This document shows, one piece after another, positions 33,916 through 41,410 of a stretch of 64,000 nt of DNA. Every line of letters begins with the position of its first letter. The stretch's first letter is position 1. The position numbers were made by a program, and so were the translations under genes. This stretch comes from Fodinibius sp036381435 (GTDB lineage: Bacteria > Bacteroidota > Rhodothermia > Balneolales > Balneolaceae): contig DASVCW010000033.1 in NCBI GenBank assembly GCA_036381435.1, forward strand, positions 1 through 64,000, given 5' to 3'. Under the pieces are notes generated by a model that ran no database searches, had not been told where the DNA came from, and saw only the letters and a list, made by a program, of their open reading frames with translations.

Positions 33916-35283
33916 CTAAACTGTTTTTGAAAATTGATGTTCTTTTTGTGATTCGTTCAGATAGCAGTCAAAACACATGGCGATATTGCGCAAGAAAAGG
34001 CGGCCTGTTTCTTCGATATGAATACCATTATCAGTTATAGTTACTAAATGGTCATTCTCAAGCTCTTTCAAATGCATTAGTTCATTCCAAAAATAACCGG
34101 TGAAATTTATCCCCCACTTCGTTGAAACATCATTGAAATCTACTCCCATACGGCACATGATATTCATAATTACTCCTTTTTGAATAAGGTCATCTTTACT
34201 GAGCGTATAGAATTTTGAAACGGGGAACTCTTCTTCATACAGACTCTCATAGTATCCTCTTATATCTTTCCTGCTTTGCCAGTACCATGAGCCGACATTG
34301 GAGATGCCTGACATTCCGAATGCATAAAGATCGGCACCGGCCCGGGTACTGTATCCCTGGAAATTGCGCTGAAGGGTTGCGTTCTGCTCTGCTATCGCAA
34401 GTTCTTCATCTTTCTTCGAAAAATGATCCATTCCAATAAACCGGTAGCCTTTTATGGTCAAATATTCGATCGAATCTTTAAACATTCGCAGCTTCTCATC
34501 AGTGGACGGCATATCTTTTACATTCAGCAGTTTTTGGGCAGGCATCAGGCCGGGAATATGAGCATAACTGTAAACCGCCATTCTATCGGGAGCAAGTGAA
34601 AGCACGTCGTCCATTGTTTGTCGGAAAGTTTTCAACGTTTGCTTAGGAAGGCCATAAATAAGGTCGAAATTAATGGAATGGATGCCGGCTTCCCGGAGCC
34701 AGTTCGTTACCCTGTAAGTTTGTTTAAAGGGTTGAATGCGATGAATAGCTTTTTGTACTTCTTCATTGGTATCCTGCACTCCTAGCGATGCACGGTTGCA
34801 GCCGATCTCAGCCAGTGCCTTAATATGCTCTTGAGTACATCTGCGGGGATCAATTTCAACTCCGAATTCTGTTTCTTCCGTAAGATTGAACCGATCATGA
34901 ATTAGTTCGCCGAGTTGATGCAGTTGATCCGGTTTGAGAAAAGTTGGAGTTCCTCCTCCAAAATGTACCTGCACAACTTCAGACTTCGGATGAATTAATC
35001 TTGCCATCATATCCATCTCCTTTTCAACATAAGCAAGATAAGTATCACTTCGGTCCGTGTCTTTGGTAATGATTTTCGTACACCCGCAGTACCAGCAAAG
35101 AGAGAAACAAAACGGGATATGAAAGTAGAGTGAAAGGGAATGAGGCTTACTGTTGCGCTTTAGCAGATAACCTTGAAGGTCTGAGATATCTTTTTCATCA
35201 GTCTCCCTGAACTGTATAGCAGTGGGGTATGAAGTATATCGCGGCCCCTGTATGTTGTATTTTTTTATGAGTTCAAAATCCAT
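33916..35283 (-). CDS. hemN: Oxygen-independent coproporphyrinogen III dehydrogenase
   Basis: 455-residue radical-SAM enzyme of anaerobic heme synthesis. The Fe-S motif is C59-F-S-L-C63-W-Y-C66, with a following GCTKII characteristic of true HemN rather than HemW. VHFGGGTPTFL and GVEIDPRRC follow, and SLGVQDTNEEVQKAIHRIQP agrees. The ATG at 35281-35283 gives the HemN-typical N-terminus ELIKKYNIQGPRYTSYPTA. An upstream frame extension has no support. First gene of hemN-ctaA-ric. The operator AAGAGTATTTTATCTT ends 23 bp before the start codon. Confidence 0.96.
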   Translation of the reverse strand: MDFELIKKYNIQGPRYTSYPTAIQFRETDEKDISDLQGYLLKRNSKPHSLSLYFHIPFCFSLCWYCGCTKIITKDTDRSDTYLAYVEKEMDMMARLIHPKSEVVQVHFGGGTPTFLKPDQLHQLGELIHDRFNLTEETEFGVEIDPRRCTQEHIKALAEIGCNRASLGVQDTNEEVQKAIHRIQPFKQTYRVTNWLREAGIHSINFDLIYGLPKQTLKTFRQTMDDVLSLAPDRMAVYSYAHIPGLMPAQKLLNVKDMPSTDEKLRMFKDSIEYLTIKGYRFIGMDHFSKKDEELAIAEQNATLQRNFQGYSTRAGADLYAFGMSGISNVGSWYWQSRKDIRGYYESLYEEEFPVSKFYTLSKDDLIQKGVIMNIMCRMGVDFNDVSTKWGINFTGYFWNELMHLKELENDHLVTITDNGIHIEETGRLFLRNIAMCFDCYLNESQKEHQFSKTV

Positions 35284-35305
35284 AGGTTCTTCAAATTTAA
35301 TATAA

Positions 35306-35321
35306 AAGAGTATTTTATCTT
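35306..35321. promoter_or_regulatory. Rrf2-type operator for hemN-ctaA-ric
   Basis: AAGAGTATTTTATCTT, overlapping the 3' end of the second rrf2 gene (stop at 35315) and 23 bp before hemN. It is nearly identical to the site before the cbb3 operon (AAGAGTACTTTATCTT). Confidence 0.65.
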
Positions 35322-35782
35322 TTATTAATTTTAAAAAAGCCTGCTTTCCCGTTATCTGTAATACGTAGCCTGCCATTTCTTACGTCTTGTCCTAACTCAA
35401 GCAAGGTTGTGGATTCAAGCATTTGCGCTATTTTCTCTTTCTTCTCTGACCACATATCGTGCATTGGACAAGGTTTTTCTATTCCGCATCCCGGCAAACC
35501 CAGAACACATTGTGTAAGCAGTTCATGTCCGTCAATTGCAAATACAATATTCAGCAGAGAAATTTCTTCTCCCGGTTTTGCCAGCCGGACTCCGCCATTA
35601 GGACCTCTGTGAGATTCCATGAGACTTGCGGCAGAAAGTTTCTGCAGTATCTTGGTTAAGAAATGAAAGGGAATATCAAGCTTCTCGCTCATTTCGCTGA
35701 TTGAAATGTAGGCACCGTTTTGGCTCGAGGCCAGTAATAAAGACGCTCTTAATCCATATATACAGGACTTTGATAATAACAT
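35315..35782 (-). CDS. Rrf2 family Fe-S transcriptional regulator, paralogue of 27800-28252
   Basis: 155 residues. Winged-helix segments match the paralogue (MLLSKSCIYGLRASLLLASS, FLTKILQKLS, GPNGGVRLAKP), and C92-x6-C99-x5-C105 is at identical positions, predicting the same cluster. The ATG at 35782 is chosen over a TTG 12 bp earlier because it aligns with the paralogue. A perfect 16-bp operator lies 18 bp before the start, indicating autoregulation. Divergent from the HCO-like gene at 36015. It may be a duplicate with a different signal or affinity. Confidence 0.92.
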   Translation of the reverse strand: MLLSKSCIYGLRASLLLASSQNGAYISISEMSEKLDIPFHFLTKILQKLSAASLMESHRGPNGGVRLAKPGEEISLLNIVFAIDGHELLTQCVLGLPGCGIEKPCPMHDMWSEKKEKIAQMLESTTLLELGQDVRNGRLRITDNGKAGFFKINKR

Positions 35783-35800
35783 TAATTCCGTCAATAATTT

Positions 35801-35816
35801 AAGACAACTTTGTCTT
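35801..35816. promoter_or_regulatory. Rrf2-type operator, AAGACAACTTTGTCTT
   Basis: Inverted repeat with 5-bp arms AAGAC/GTCTT, 18 bp before the rrf2 start codon, in the 232-bp divergent region to the HCO-like gene. Confidence 0.7.
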
Positions 35817-35873
35817 AAATATATTCAATTACCTGGCAATATCAAACTCAAATACTTTACAAGTTCCTTATTT

Positions 35874-35889
35874 AAGAAAAAATACTCTT
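35874..35889. promoter_or_regulatory. Rrf2-type operator before the HCO-like gene
   Basis: AAGAAAAAATACTCTT, matching AAGA-N8-TCTT, lies 125 bp before the start of the divergent heme-copper-oxidase-like gene at 36015. Weaker than the site at 35801, since only the 4-bp arms match. Confidence 0.5.
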
Positions 35890-36014
35890 AAAACTTTTTT
35901 ATATTGCCACAGCAACAATTTTTCTCCAACATCAGTCAAAGCGACTTTTAAGAATCATTTTTCAATTCCAATCAGCTGGTTAATCCTGTAACAGCAAAAG
36001 CTTTTTTATCACTG

Positions 36015-37424
36015 ATGAAGTATGTCCTCCGGTTTTTCTTGTCCTCCGGTTTATTTTTAAAAACCAAAGCAGATTATTGTCAGATCTCCCGTTCCTGGAT
36101 TTTTCTCAGTATTGCTTCTCTTATTTTTGCCGGCTTCTTATCACTGTTTATTATGTTAGGGCGCACACCTGTTATTAATGAATGGCTATTTAGCGTAGCA
36201 TGGATGCGCAGGATCTTGGTCATTCATGTAAACTTGGCCCTTACGGTTAGTTTTTATTCTTTTATCTGCGGCCTTTTTGTGCTCATCCCCGCTTCAGAAT
36301 CATCTAACCGTCTGCTGCCTGTTACCCTTTCCATATCCGCTATAAGTATGATCGTGATGACATGCACGATGTTCATTCCCTCAATTGATGCTATTTTATC
36401 AAATTATATACCCGTGCTCGATCATCCGGTTTTTCTGCTGAGCATTTTTATGTTCGGTTTCGGAATTGCCCTAACTTTGGTTAATATCCGCATTCTACCA
36501 TTTTCGACTTCGGGTGATATTGACCAGCATTCATCTTTGTTGCCATCTTCCGCGATTCCGGCTTTGCAATCGGCAGCGTTGCTGTTCCTGCTCAGCATGG
36601 TCATCTTTTTTATTTCGTGGCTGATGACTCCCGAAAATCTGTCTGCCCGCACCTATTACGAATTTATGGTATGGGGCGGCGGACACATCCTTCAGTTTGT
36701 AAATATGGCAGCGGCCGCTGCTGTTTGGCTTGTACTGTTCCGCGAAGTAACCGGCAAGCAGTTAATGGAACGTCGCTGGTCACTGATTCTATTCACTATT
36801 TATACTTTACCCGTTATTTTTTCTCCTCTGCTCTTGATCCATGGAACCACGAGTGGTCTTTATATCACCGGTTTTACTAAGTATATGCAATGGGGTATCT
36901 TTCCTGTCATCACTATTTTTATAGTGATGATCACTGTCAAGCATGCTAAAGCTAAAGCGACGGATGAAGTTATCTCCAAACCGCTAACAAAAGCCTACTT
37001 TAATGGCTTAGTTGTTAGTCTTTTTCTCATTACCGCCGGCTTTATACTCGGCAGTATGATTCGCGGCTCTAACACCATGGTACCCGCTCATTATCATGCT
37101 ACTTTAGGCAGTATTACCACTGCCTTTATGACCATCACTTACAAATTGCTCGACCACTTTGGACATTCTCCGGGCATTCCCAACCTGCAAAAGAAAGCGG
37201 CCATTCAACCCGTTTTATATGGAATCGGACAAGCAGTTTTTGTAGCCGGACTGGCCTATGCAGGAACACACGGTCTGGCTCGCAAAGTATTCGGAGAACA
37301 ACAGGTTATTCACACCGAAGAAATTTATATCGGCCTGGGCTTACTTGCAACAGGCGGACTAATAGCGATTTCAGGCGGTATTCTTTTCCTGTGGATTGTG
37401 GTGAAATCATGGCGCAATGCTTAA
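36015..37424 (+). CDS. Divergent heme-copper oxidoreductase-like membrane protein, candidate NO reductase
   Basis: 469 residues with about 12 hydrophobic segments. Possible heme and metal ligands: H71 in LVIHVNLALTVSF (helix II-like), H224 in WGGGHILQFVN (helix VI-like), H276 in LLIHGTTSG, and H359/H361 in PAHYHATLGSITTAFMTITY (helix X-like). The usual His-His pair of the CuB site is absent, as is the cross-linked Tyr. The pattern suggests a member of the heme-copper superfamily with an altered active site, as in non-canonical NO reductases, but I cannot assign the subfamily. It lies behind a probable Rrf2 operator, divergent from the regulator. No NorC-like cytochrome is adjacent. Confidence 0.65.
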   Translation: MKYVLRFFLSSGLFLKTKADYCQISRSWIFLSIASLIFAGFLSLFIMLGRTPVINEWLFSVAWMRRILVIHVNLALTVSFYSFICGLFVLIPASESSNRLLPVTLSISAISMIVMTCTMFIPSIDAILSNYIPVLDHPVFLLSIFMFGFGIALTLVNIRILPFSTSGDIDQHSSLLPSSAIPALQSAALLFLLSMVIFFISWLMTPENLSARTYYEFMVWGGGHILQFVNMAAAAAVWLVLFREVTGKQLMERRWSLILFTIYTLPVIFSPLLLIHGTTSGLYITGFTKYMQWGIFPVITIFIVMITVKHAKAKATDEVISKPLTKAYFNGLVVSLFLITAGFILGSMIRGSNTMVPAHYHATLGSITTAFMTITYKLLDHFGHSPGIPNLQKKAAIQPVLYGIGQAVFVAGLAYAGTHGLARKVFGEQQVIHTEEIYIGLGLLATGGLIAISGGILFLWIVVKSWRNA

Positions 37425-37504
37425 AACCATTAATCGCATCAAATACTTTTTTGATAATCCTCATCCTCCTTTTAGATTTAACTGATTTTTAAAAATATTT
37501 TGCT

Positions 37505-38539
37505 ATGCGTCCCGCAGATACTTCAATAGAACGAGAACTTCCATTTGGCAACAATCCCGGCCTTCGCCGTGAATTTAAAATTCTTGACAAAGATATTCCC
37601 GGCAATATTCGGTGGGGACGCCTGCTTGAGGAGCTTGACAAGCTGGCTGAGGATGCTGCTCTGGACTATGTTCGACAAACCGATCCAAACGCACGGGTAG
37701 TAACCGCTGCGGTGGATGACATTGCCCTGCACATTCCTGCCGATATTACCGAAGATGTGTATATGCGGGCTCGTATAAATTATGTGGGACGAACATCGAT
37801 GGAGGTAGGCATCCGGGTTGATCAAGATGAAAAAGCCGAGCATTCACTTGCAGCCTGTTATTTTACGATGGTCGCCCGAACCGGAGAAGGTGATGATGCA
37901 AAAAGTCTGCCCATTCCTGAACTTGATTATAAAAGTAAACTGGAAAAAGAACGTTACAATGCTGCTATCGAGCGGCGAAAATCATACCGGGAACAATTAG
38001 ATGCAATCGGTGAACCACCGAGCAAGGAAGAATTCCGGCATTTACAGGAACTGCATCAGGCGCAGGATAAAGATGATTTTGATGGACTTCTGGCGGGAGA
38101 CCTTATTCGCCGCAATATGGAACGGATGTATCCCGATAATGAAAACGTACCCAAAAAGATATTTGGAGGATATGTTATACGCCGCGCTTTTGAGCTGTCG
38201 CTGATGCACGCCGAGGAAATCGCACCTGATCGTCCTGTTTTCGTGCGGGTGAATCGCATCAACTTTCTTCAACCCATTCGCATCGGAGATAAATTAGATT
38301 ACACCAGCCGTATCGTTTACACAGGTGAGTCTTCTATAAGTATTGAAATCGACATCGAACGCACCAGTATCGACAAAGTGACCAAGGCACTTTCTAACAC
38401 TTGCATATTTACCTTTGTGAATGTGGATGAAAATATGCAGCCCCGGCCAGTGCCCAAAGTTTATCCCACCACTTATGCCGAAGACGAACGCTATCTGAAT
38501 GCCTACAGAAGGCACAAACAGCATCTGGAGGCGCGTTAA
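37505..38539 (+). CDS. Acyl-CoA thioesterase, double hotdog
   Basis: 344 residues with two hotdog thioesterase domains (about 50-170 and 195-325). Domain hallmarks are ITEDVYMRARINYVGRTSME followed by VGIRVDQ, and NVPKKIFGGYVIRRAFELSL with NRINFLQPIRIGDKLDYTSR in the second. It hydrolyses fatty acyl-CoA; the resemblance is to BFIT/ACOT-type proteins. A 114-residue linker region between the domains is rich in charged residues. Transcribed in the same direction as the HCO-like gene, 80 bp after it, but with no obvious link to respiration. Confidence 0.88.
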   Translation: MRPADTSIERELPFGNNPGLRREFKILDKDIPGNIRWGRLLEELDKLAEDAALDYVRQTDPNARVVTAAVDDIALHIPADITEDVYMRARINYVGRTSMEVGIRVDQDEKAEHSLAACYFTMVARTGEGDDAKSLPIPELDYKSKLEKERYNAAIERRKSYREQLDAIGEPPSKEEFRHLQELHQAQDKDDFDGLLAGDLIRRNMERMYPDNENVPKKIFGGYVIRRAFELSLMHAEEIAPDRPVFVRVNRINFLQPIRIGDKLDYTSRIVYTGESSISIEIDIERTSIDKVTKALSNTCIFTFVNVDENMQPRPVPKVYPTTYAEDERYLNAYRRHKQHLEAR

Positions 38540-38680
38540 CATTAAAAAAAGAGCTTGAATTATTTAGGATTGAGCAGGCGTACGTTATTTCGCTGATCAA
38601 CATATTGCCAGGCCTGCAGTATGTTGCAGCCTGTTTTTGATGAGTGCTATGAAGGATGCGATTAATCCCTAGTGGTCATC

Positions 38681-38863
38681 TCATTTATGCTCTTTACCGC
38701 GTATTTCTACTTTAAAAGTAATCTTATCTTCCAGTGAGCTTACGTTCGGAGAGCTAAGATCTTTAACCGTGCAAACATATTCCTCACCGTGATATTTACC
38801 GATCGCCTGCTGAAGTAGAAACTCCAGCTGATTAGCAGAGATCGTGATTAATGGATTACTCAT
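38681..38863 (-). CDS. Small conserved-looking protein, 60 residues
   Basis: A short protein, MSNPLITISANQLEFLLQQA then IGKYHGEEYVCTVKDLSS. A strong ribosome-binding site, AGGAGGAG, sits 5-12 bp before the ATG and supports translation. No domain is recognised. It lies 25 bp after the AhpD-like gene and is probably the last member of that operon. Confidence 0.65.
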   Translation of the reverse strand: MSNPLITISANQLEFLLQQAIGKYHGEEYVCTVKDLSSPNVSSLEDKITFKVEIRGKEHK

Positions 38864-38888
38864 AACTCCTCCTCTAAGTAGTTTTTAT

Positions 38889-39350
38889 TCAGAGCTTTTT
38901 TTCAGACTTATAACTTCCCGGAATCGTTCGAAAACTGATCGCTATACGGTTCCAGCCGTTAATAGCTACAATAGCCATTGTAAGAGTGATGAGCTCCTGC
39001 TCGTCAAAATATTCACATGCCGATTCATAAAGTGAATCTGGTACATCATTTTCGGAAATCAGGGTCAGCGCTTCGGTCCATTCCAGTGCCGCACGTTCGC
39101 GATCACTATAGAAAGGAGTTTCGCGCCAGGCAGTCAAAGCGTAGAGACGTTGTTCGGTTTCCCCTGCTTCACGGGCATCTTTGGTGTGCATGTCGATACA
39201 GTAGGCGCAGCCGTTAATTTGAGAAGCCCGCAACTTCACCAACTCATAAAGGGAATGCTCCAAATCTGAATTGGCAATATATTTTTCAAGTTCGAACATC
39301 CCCTTCAAAGCTTTCGGAGCCGCCTTTTGATAATTTATTCGTTGCTCCAT
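38889..39350 (-). CDS. AhpD-like alkylhydroperoxidase (carboxymuconolactone decarboxylase family)
   Basis: 153 residues. The CxxC-H motif CAYCIDMHTKDAREAG (about 52-67) is the AhpD core active site, and the surrounding helices (ELVKLRASQINGCAYC) fit the family. It is expected to reduce peroxides with thiols, or act as a related oxidoreductase. It is 2 bp downstream of a second CMD-family gene, forming a pair. Confidence 0.9.
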   Translation of the reverse strand: MEQRINYQKAAPKALKGMFELEKYIANSDLEHSLYELVKLRASQINGCAYCIDMHTKDAREAGETEQRLYALTAWRETPFYSDRERAALEWTEALTLISENDVPDSLYESACEYFDEQELITLTMAIVAINGWNRIAISFRTIPGSYKSEKKL

Positions 39351-39352
39351 TT

Positions 39353-39709
39353 CTAAGCCTCCTCGGTTTTATCCATTTCTTCCATCACATCAAGAGCGAG
39401 CGCTGAATGGGCATAAGCAGCGCCCGCACGCATCTCAGAAGCTACCCAGATTGCTTCCATAAGCTCTTCGTTGGTTGCCCCTTTAAGTTTGGCTTGTTTG
39501 GTATGTCCTTTAATGCAGTAGGGACATTGGGTAACATGTGCTACGGCTACGGCAATAATCTGTTTGGCCTTTTCATCAAGTGCGCCTTCTTTAAATACTT
39601 CTTTACTGAAGTTGCGAAAAGCTGCCACCTGATCAGGTGCCAAATCAGCTCGCTTTTTAGACATTTGCGGTGTGGCGGGTGGAAAAATGGATTTGTTATT
39701 AGTATTCAT
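39353..39709 (-). CDS. Carboxymuconolactone decarboxylase family protein
   Basis: 118 residues. KAKQIIAVAVAHVTQCPYCI with the CxxC-x2-H segment CPYCIKGH (about 61-68) is the AhpD-type core; GATNEELMEAIWVASEMRAG follows. The protein is shorter than its neighbour at 38889 and resembles the single-domain YurZ/AhpD group. First of a three-gene minus-strand set with the other CMD protein and the 60-residue protein. Confidence 0.9.
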   Translation of the reverse strand: MNTNNKSIFPPATPQMSKKRADLAPDQVAAFRNFSKEVFKEGALDEKAKQIIAVAVAHVTQCPYCIKGHTKQAKLKGATNEELMEAIWVASEMRAGAAYAHSALALDVMEEMDKTEEA

Positions 39710-39812
39710 AGGGATTCAATTTTTTTAAGCATTGGTATTAGCTTTCATCAGATATTATAGTGGTTTAATTTTTTTGTCAGCTATGGTTTTAGATACTATC
39801 TATTTTGATAAC

Positions 39813-40394
39813 TTACTTTTTCCGCTCCTTCCAAACGGTTCTTGCTGTTGAGCAGACCTTTCTACTGTCGAGGTCTCTTATGGTATGAATGAAAGTTTTT
39901 CTGCGATCATCCGGTTCAGCTAATGATTCAATGGTATGGCCATACTGAGCTTCCGCAACAAAGTGACCATCTATAGCATGTAAATAACAGTTGTTGATAA
40001 TATTGATTGTCCACTTTTTTAGGATATCATCAAAAATTCTGGCGGGCCTCCTTTTTTTGATATCAAAGAATAACCAGAGCCCTTTGGCCTTTCCAATGAT
40101 CTCACCCTGTTCATCAAAAATTATATTTTCCCTGATCCCTCTGAATGTCTTGATATTAGACAACCAGGTTCCAATAGTAATCTTTTCCTTATACTCGGGA
40201 TAGCGCTCCATTATCATACGCCCCGAGAGCAAGACCCAACCGATACCTTTTTCAAGTAAATCATACAGACTGTGTCCTATAGCTAAACAATGATCTGCGG
40301 CCGCCTCTTCCAGCAACGTTAGAATGGTAACAGGGGATGCTTCCCCATCTTGCCCCATCTCGAAATATCTTAGGTCAAATTGTTTTTCAAACAT
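39813..40394 (-). CDS. Acyl-ACP thioesterase-like protein, shortened second domain
   Basis: 193 residues. The N-terminal hotdog domain (about 1-125) has ILTLLEEAAADHCLAIGHSL, WVLLSGRMIMERYPEYKEKI, and ENIIFDEQGEIIGKAKGLW, as in bacterial FatA-type acyl-ACP thioesterases. Such enzymes usually continue with a second hotdog of about 110 residues; here only about 65 residues remain, ending in FIHTIRDLDSRKVCSTARTV, the end of that domain, so its middle is missing. Possibly a natural deletion or a lineage-specific form. Isolated on the minus strand. Confidence 0.75.
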   Translation of the reverse strand: MFEKQFDLRYFEMGQDGEASPVTILTLLEEAAADHCLAIGHSLYDLLEKGIGWVLLSGRMIMERYPEYKEKITIGTWLSNIKTFRGIRENIIFDEQGEIIGKAKGLWLFFDIKKRRPARIFDDILKKWTINIINNCYLHAIDGHFVAEAQYGHTIESLAEPDDRRKTFIHTIRDLDSRKVCSTARTVWKERKK

Positions 40395-40439
40395 CTTTCG
40401 GTATTAGAATGGACATTGTTAGTTTTTGTGAATGAAAGA

Positions 40440-40472
40440 AGATGTAGCACACCTTTAAGGTGTACTACATCT
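40440..40472. repeat. Long perfect-type palindrome
   Basis: AGATGTAGCACACCTTTAAG and GTGTACTACATCT form a 33-nt near-perfect palindrome, with only one mismatched pair. It lies 5 bp after the stop of the ComA-like gene and may act as its terminator or be a REP-like element. Confidence 0.6.
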
Positions 40473-40477
40473 CAGAT

Positions 40478-41302
40478 TCAACCTTTATAAGTCAATACGC
40501 GCCCCCAGAGGCTTTTGGTGCCCCAGATACCGCGCCTTAAAGTTTCGAGTTGCACGATCTGGCTGTGATCAACAAACAGATTCACTTCTGGGCCGTAGTT
40601 TTTGATATACCAGGCAAACACTTCCGGATCGGCAGCTTCGAACATCAGCTTTTCCAGGCCAACTTCGTTAATGAAGGTAGCGGGCACATCCGTTCTCCAT
40701 GGGTTCGCATTTTCGGTGATGCCTTCCGACTCAATCATAATCATATAAGCTCCCGCATCAATGAAACGTTTAATTTGTTTGACGGCAAATCCCGCATCCA
40801 GCGTACCTTCTGATTCGAGCTCACCTTTCGCAGTATCGCCGCCGGCACCAAATTGAATTCCAATTTCAGGTTTAGCTTTGAGTCCCGCCTTTTGCACTTT
40901 TTCGATTAGTCGAAGCCAGTCATCGGTTGGCAGGGTGATGAAGCCGGCCGAAAGCTCGATGATATCAAAACCGTAATCTTTGCAGGTTTCGATATATTTA
41001 TCCACCGCCTCTTTACCCTGAGTCAATACATATTCCATAAAGCCGCCGGTTGAAACCAGCACATCATTATCATGAGCGATGTTAATCAATCCGGTTATAA
41101 CCTCTTTGGGCATTAGTGAAAAGGAGCCGCCGGAGAATTTCAGGGAGTCCACATGTTTACCCATCGTCTCCATTATATCACTTAAATAGCGCCTGCCCAT
41201 CACGGCATAGTAGGGGCCGCGAATTTCGGTAATACCGATGTTGCGTGGTTTTTCGGCGCGTTCATTTTTGTTTAAAAAATCGAAGTTTTTTTCGTCTGGC
41301 AT
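40478..41302 (-). CDS. Phosphosulfolactate synthase-like protein (ComA family)
   Basis: 274 residues from the ATG at 41302, which has a GAGGGG ribosome-binding site. RPRxxGxTEIRG-like start (EKPRNIGITEIRGPYYAV), then VDSLKFSGGSFSLMPKEVI, IELSAGFITLPTDDW and LKAKPEIGIQFGAGGDT are ComA/HSA32 family motifs. The family adds sulfite to phosphoenolpyruvate to make phosphosulfolactate in coenzyme M pathways of archaea; bacterial and plant members often have unclear functions. No other com gene is close. The next gene downstream is separated by a palindrome, so it is monocistronic. Confidence 0.85.
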   Translation of the reverse strand: MPDEKNFDFLNKNERAEKPRNIGITEIRGPYYAVMGRRYLSDIMETMGKHVDSLKFSGGSFSLMPKEVITGLINIAHDNDVLVSTGGFMEYVLTQGKEAVDKYIETCKDYGFDIIELSAGFITLPTDDWLRLIEKVQKAGLKAKPEIGIQFGAGGDTAKGELESEGTLDAGFAVKQIKRFIDAGAYMIMIESEGITENANPWRTDVPATFINEVGLEKLMFEAADPEVFAWYIKNYGPEVNLFVDHSQIVQLETLRRGIWGTKSLWGRVLTYKG

Positions 41303-41351
41303 AATGCCCCTCAATTTTTATTTGAGATAATTTATTAATTCTAATTTGTAG

Positions 41352-41402
41352 AGACGCATCGAATGCGTCTTGAATACCACCTGAGACAGATGCAATCTGT
41401 CT
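41352..41402. repeat. Two small palindromes
   Basis: AGACGCATCGAATGCGTCT (41352-41370) and AGACAGATGCAATCTGTCT (41384-41402) are back to back in the 108-bp gap between the PrpD-like and ComA-like genes. Each is a REP-like hairpin. The second begins 8 bp past the PrpD-like stop codon. Confidence 0.6.
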
Positions 41403-41410
41403 TATGGGAT

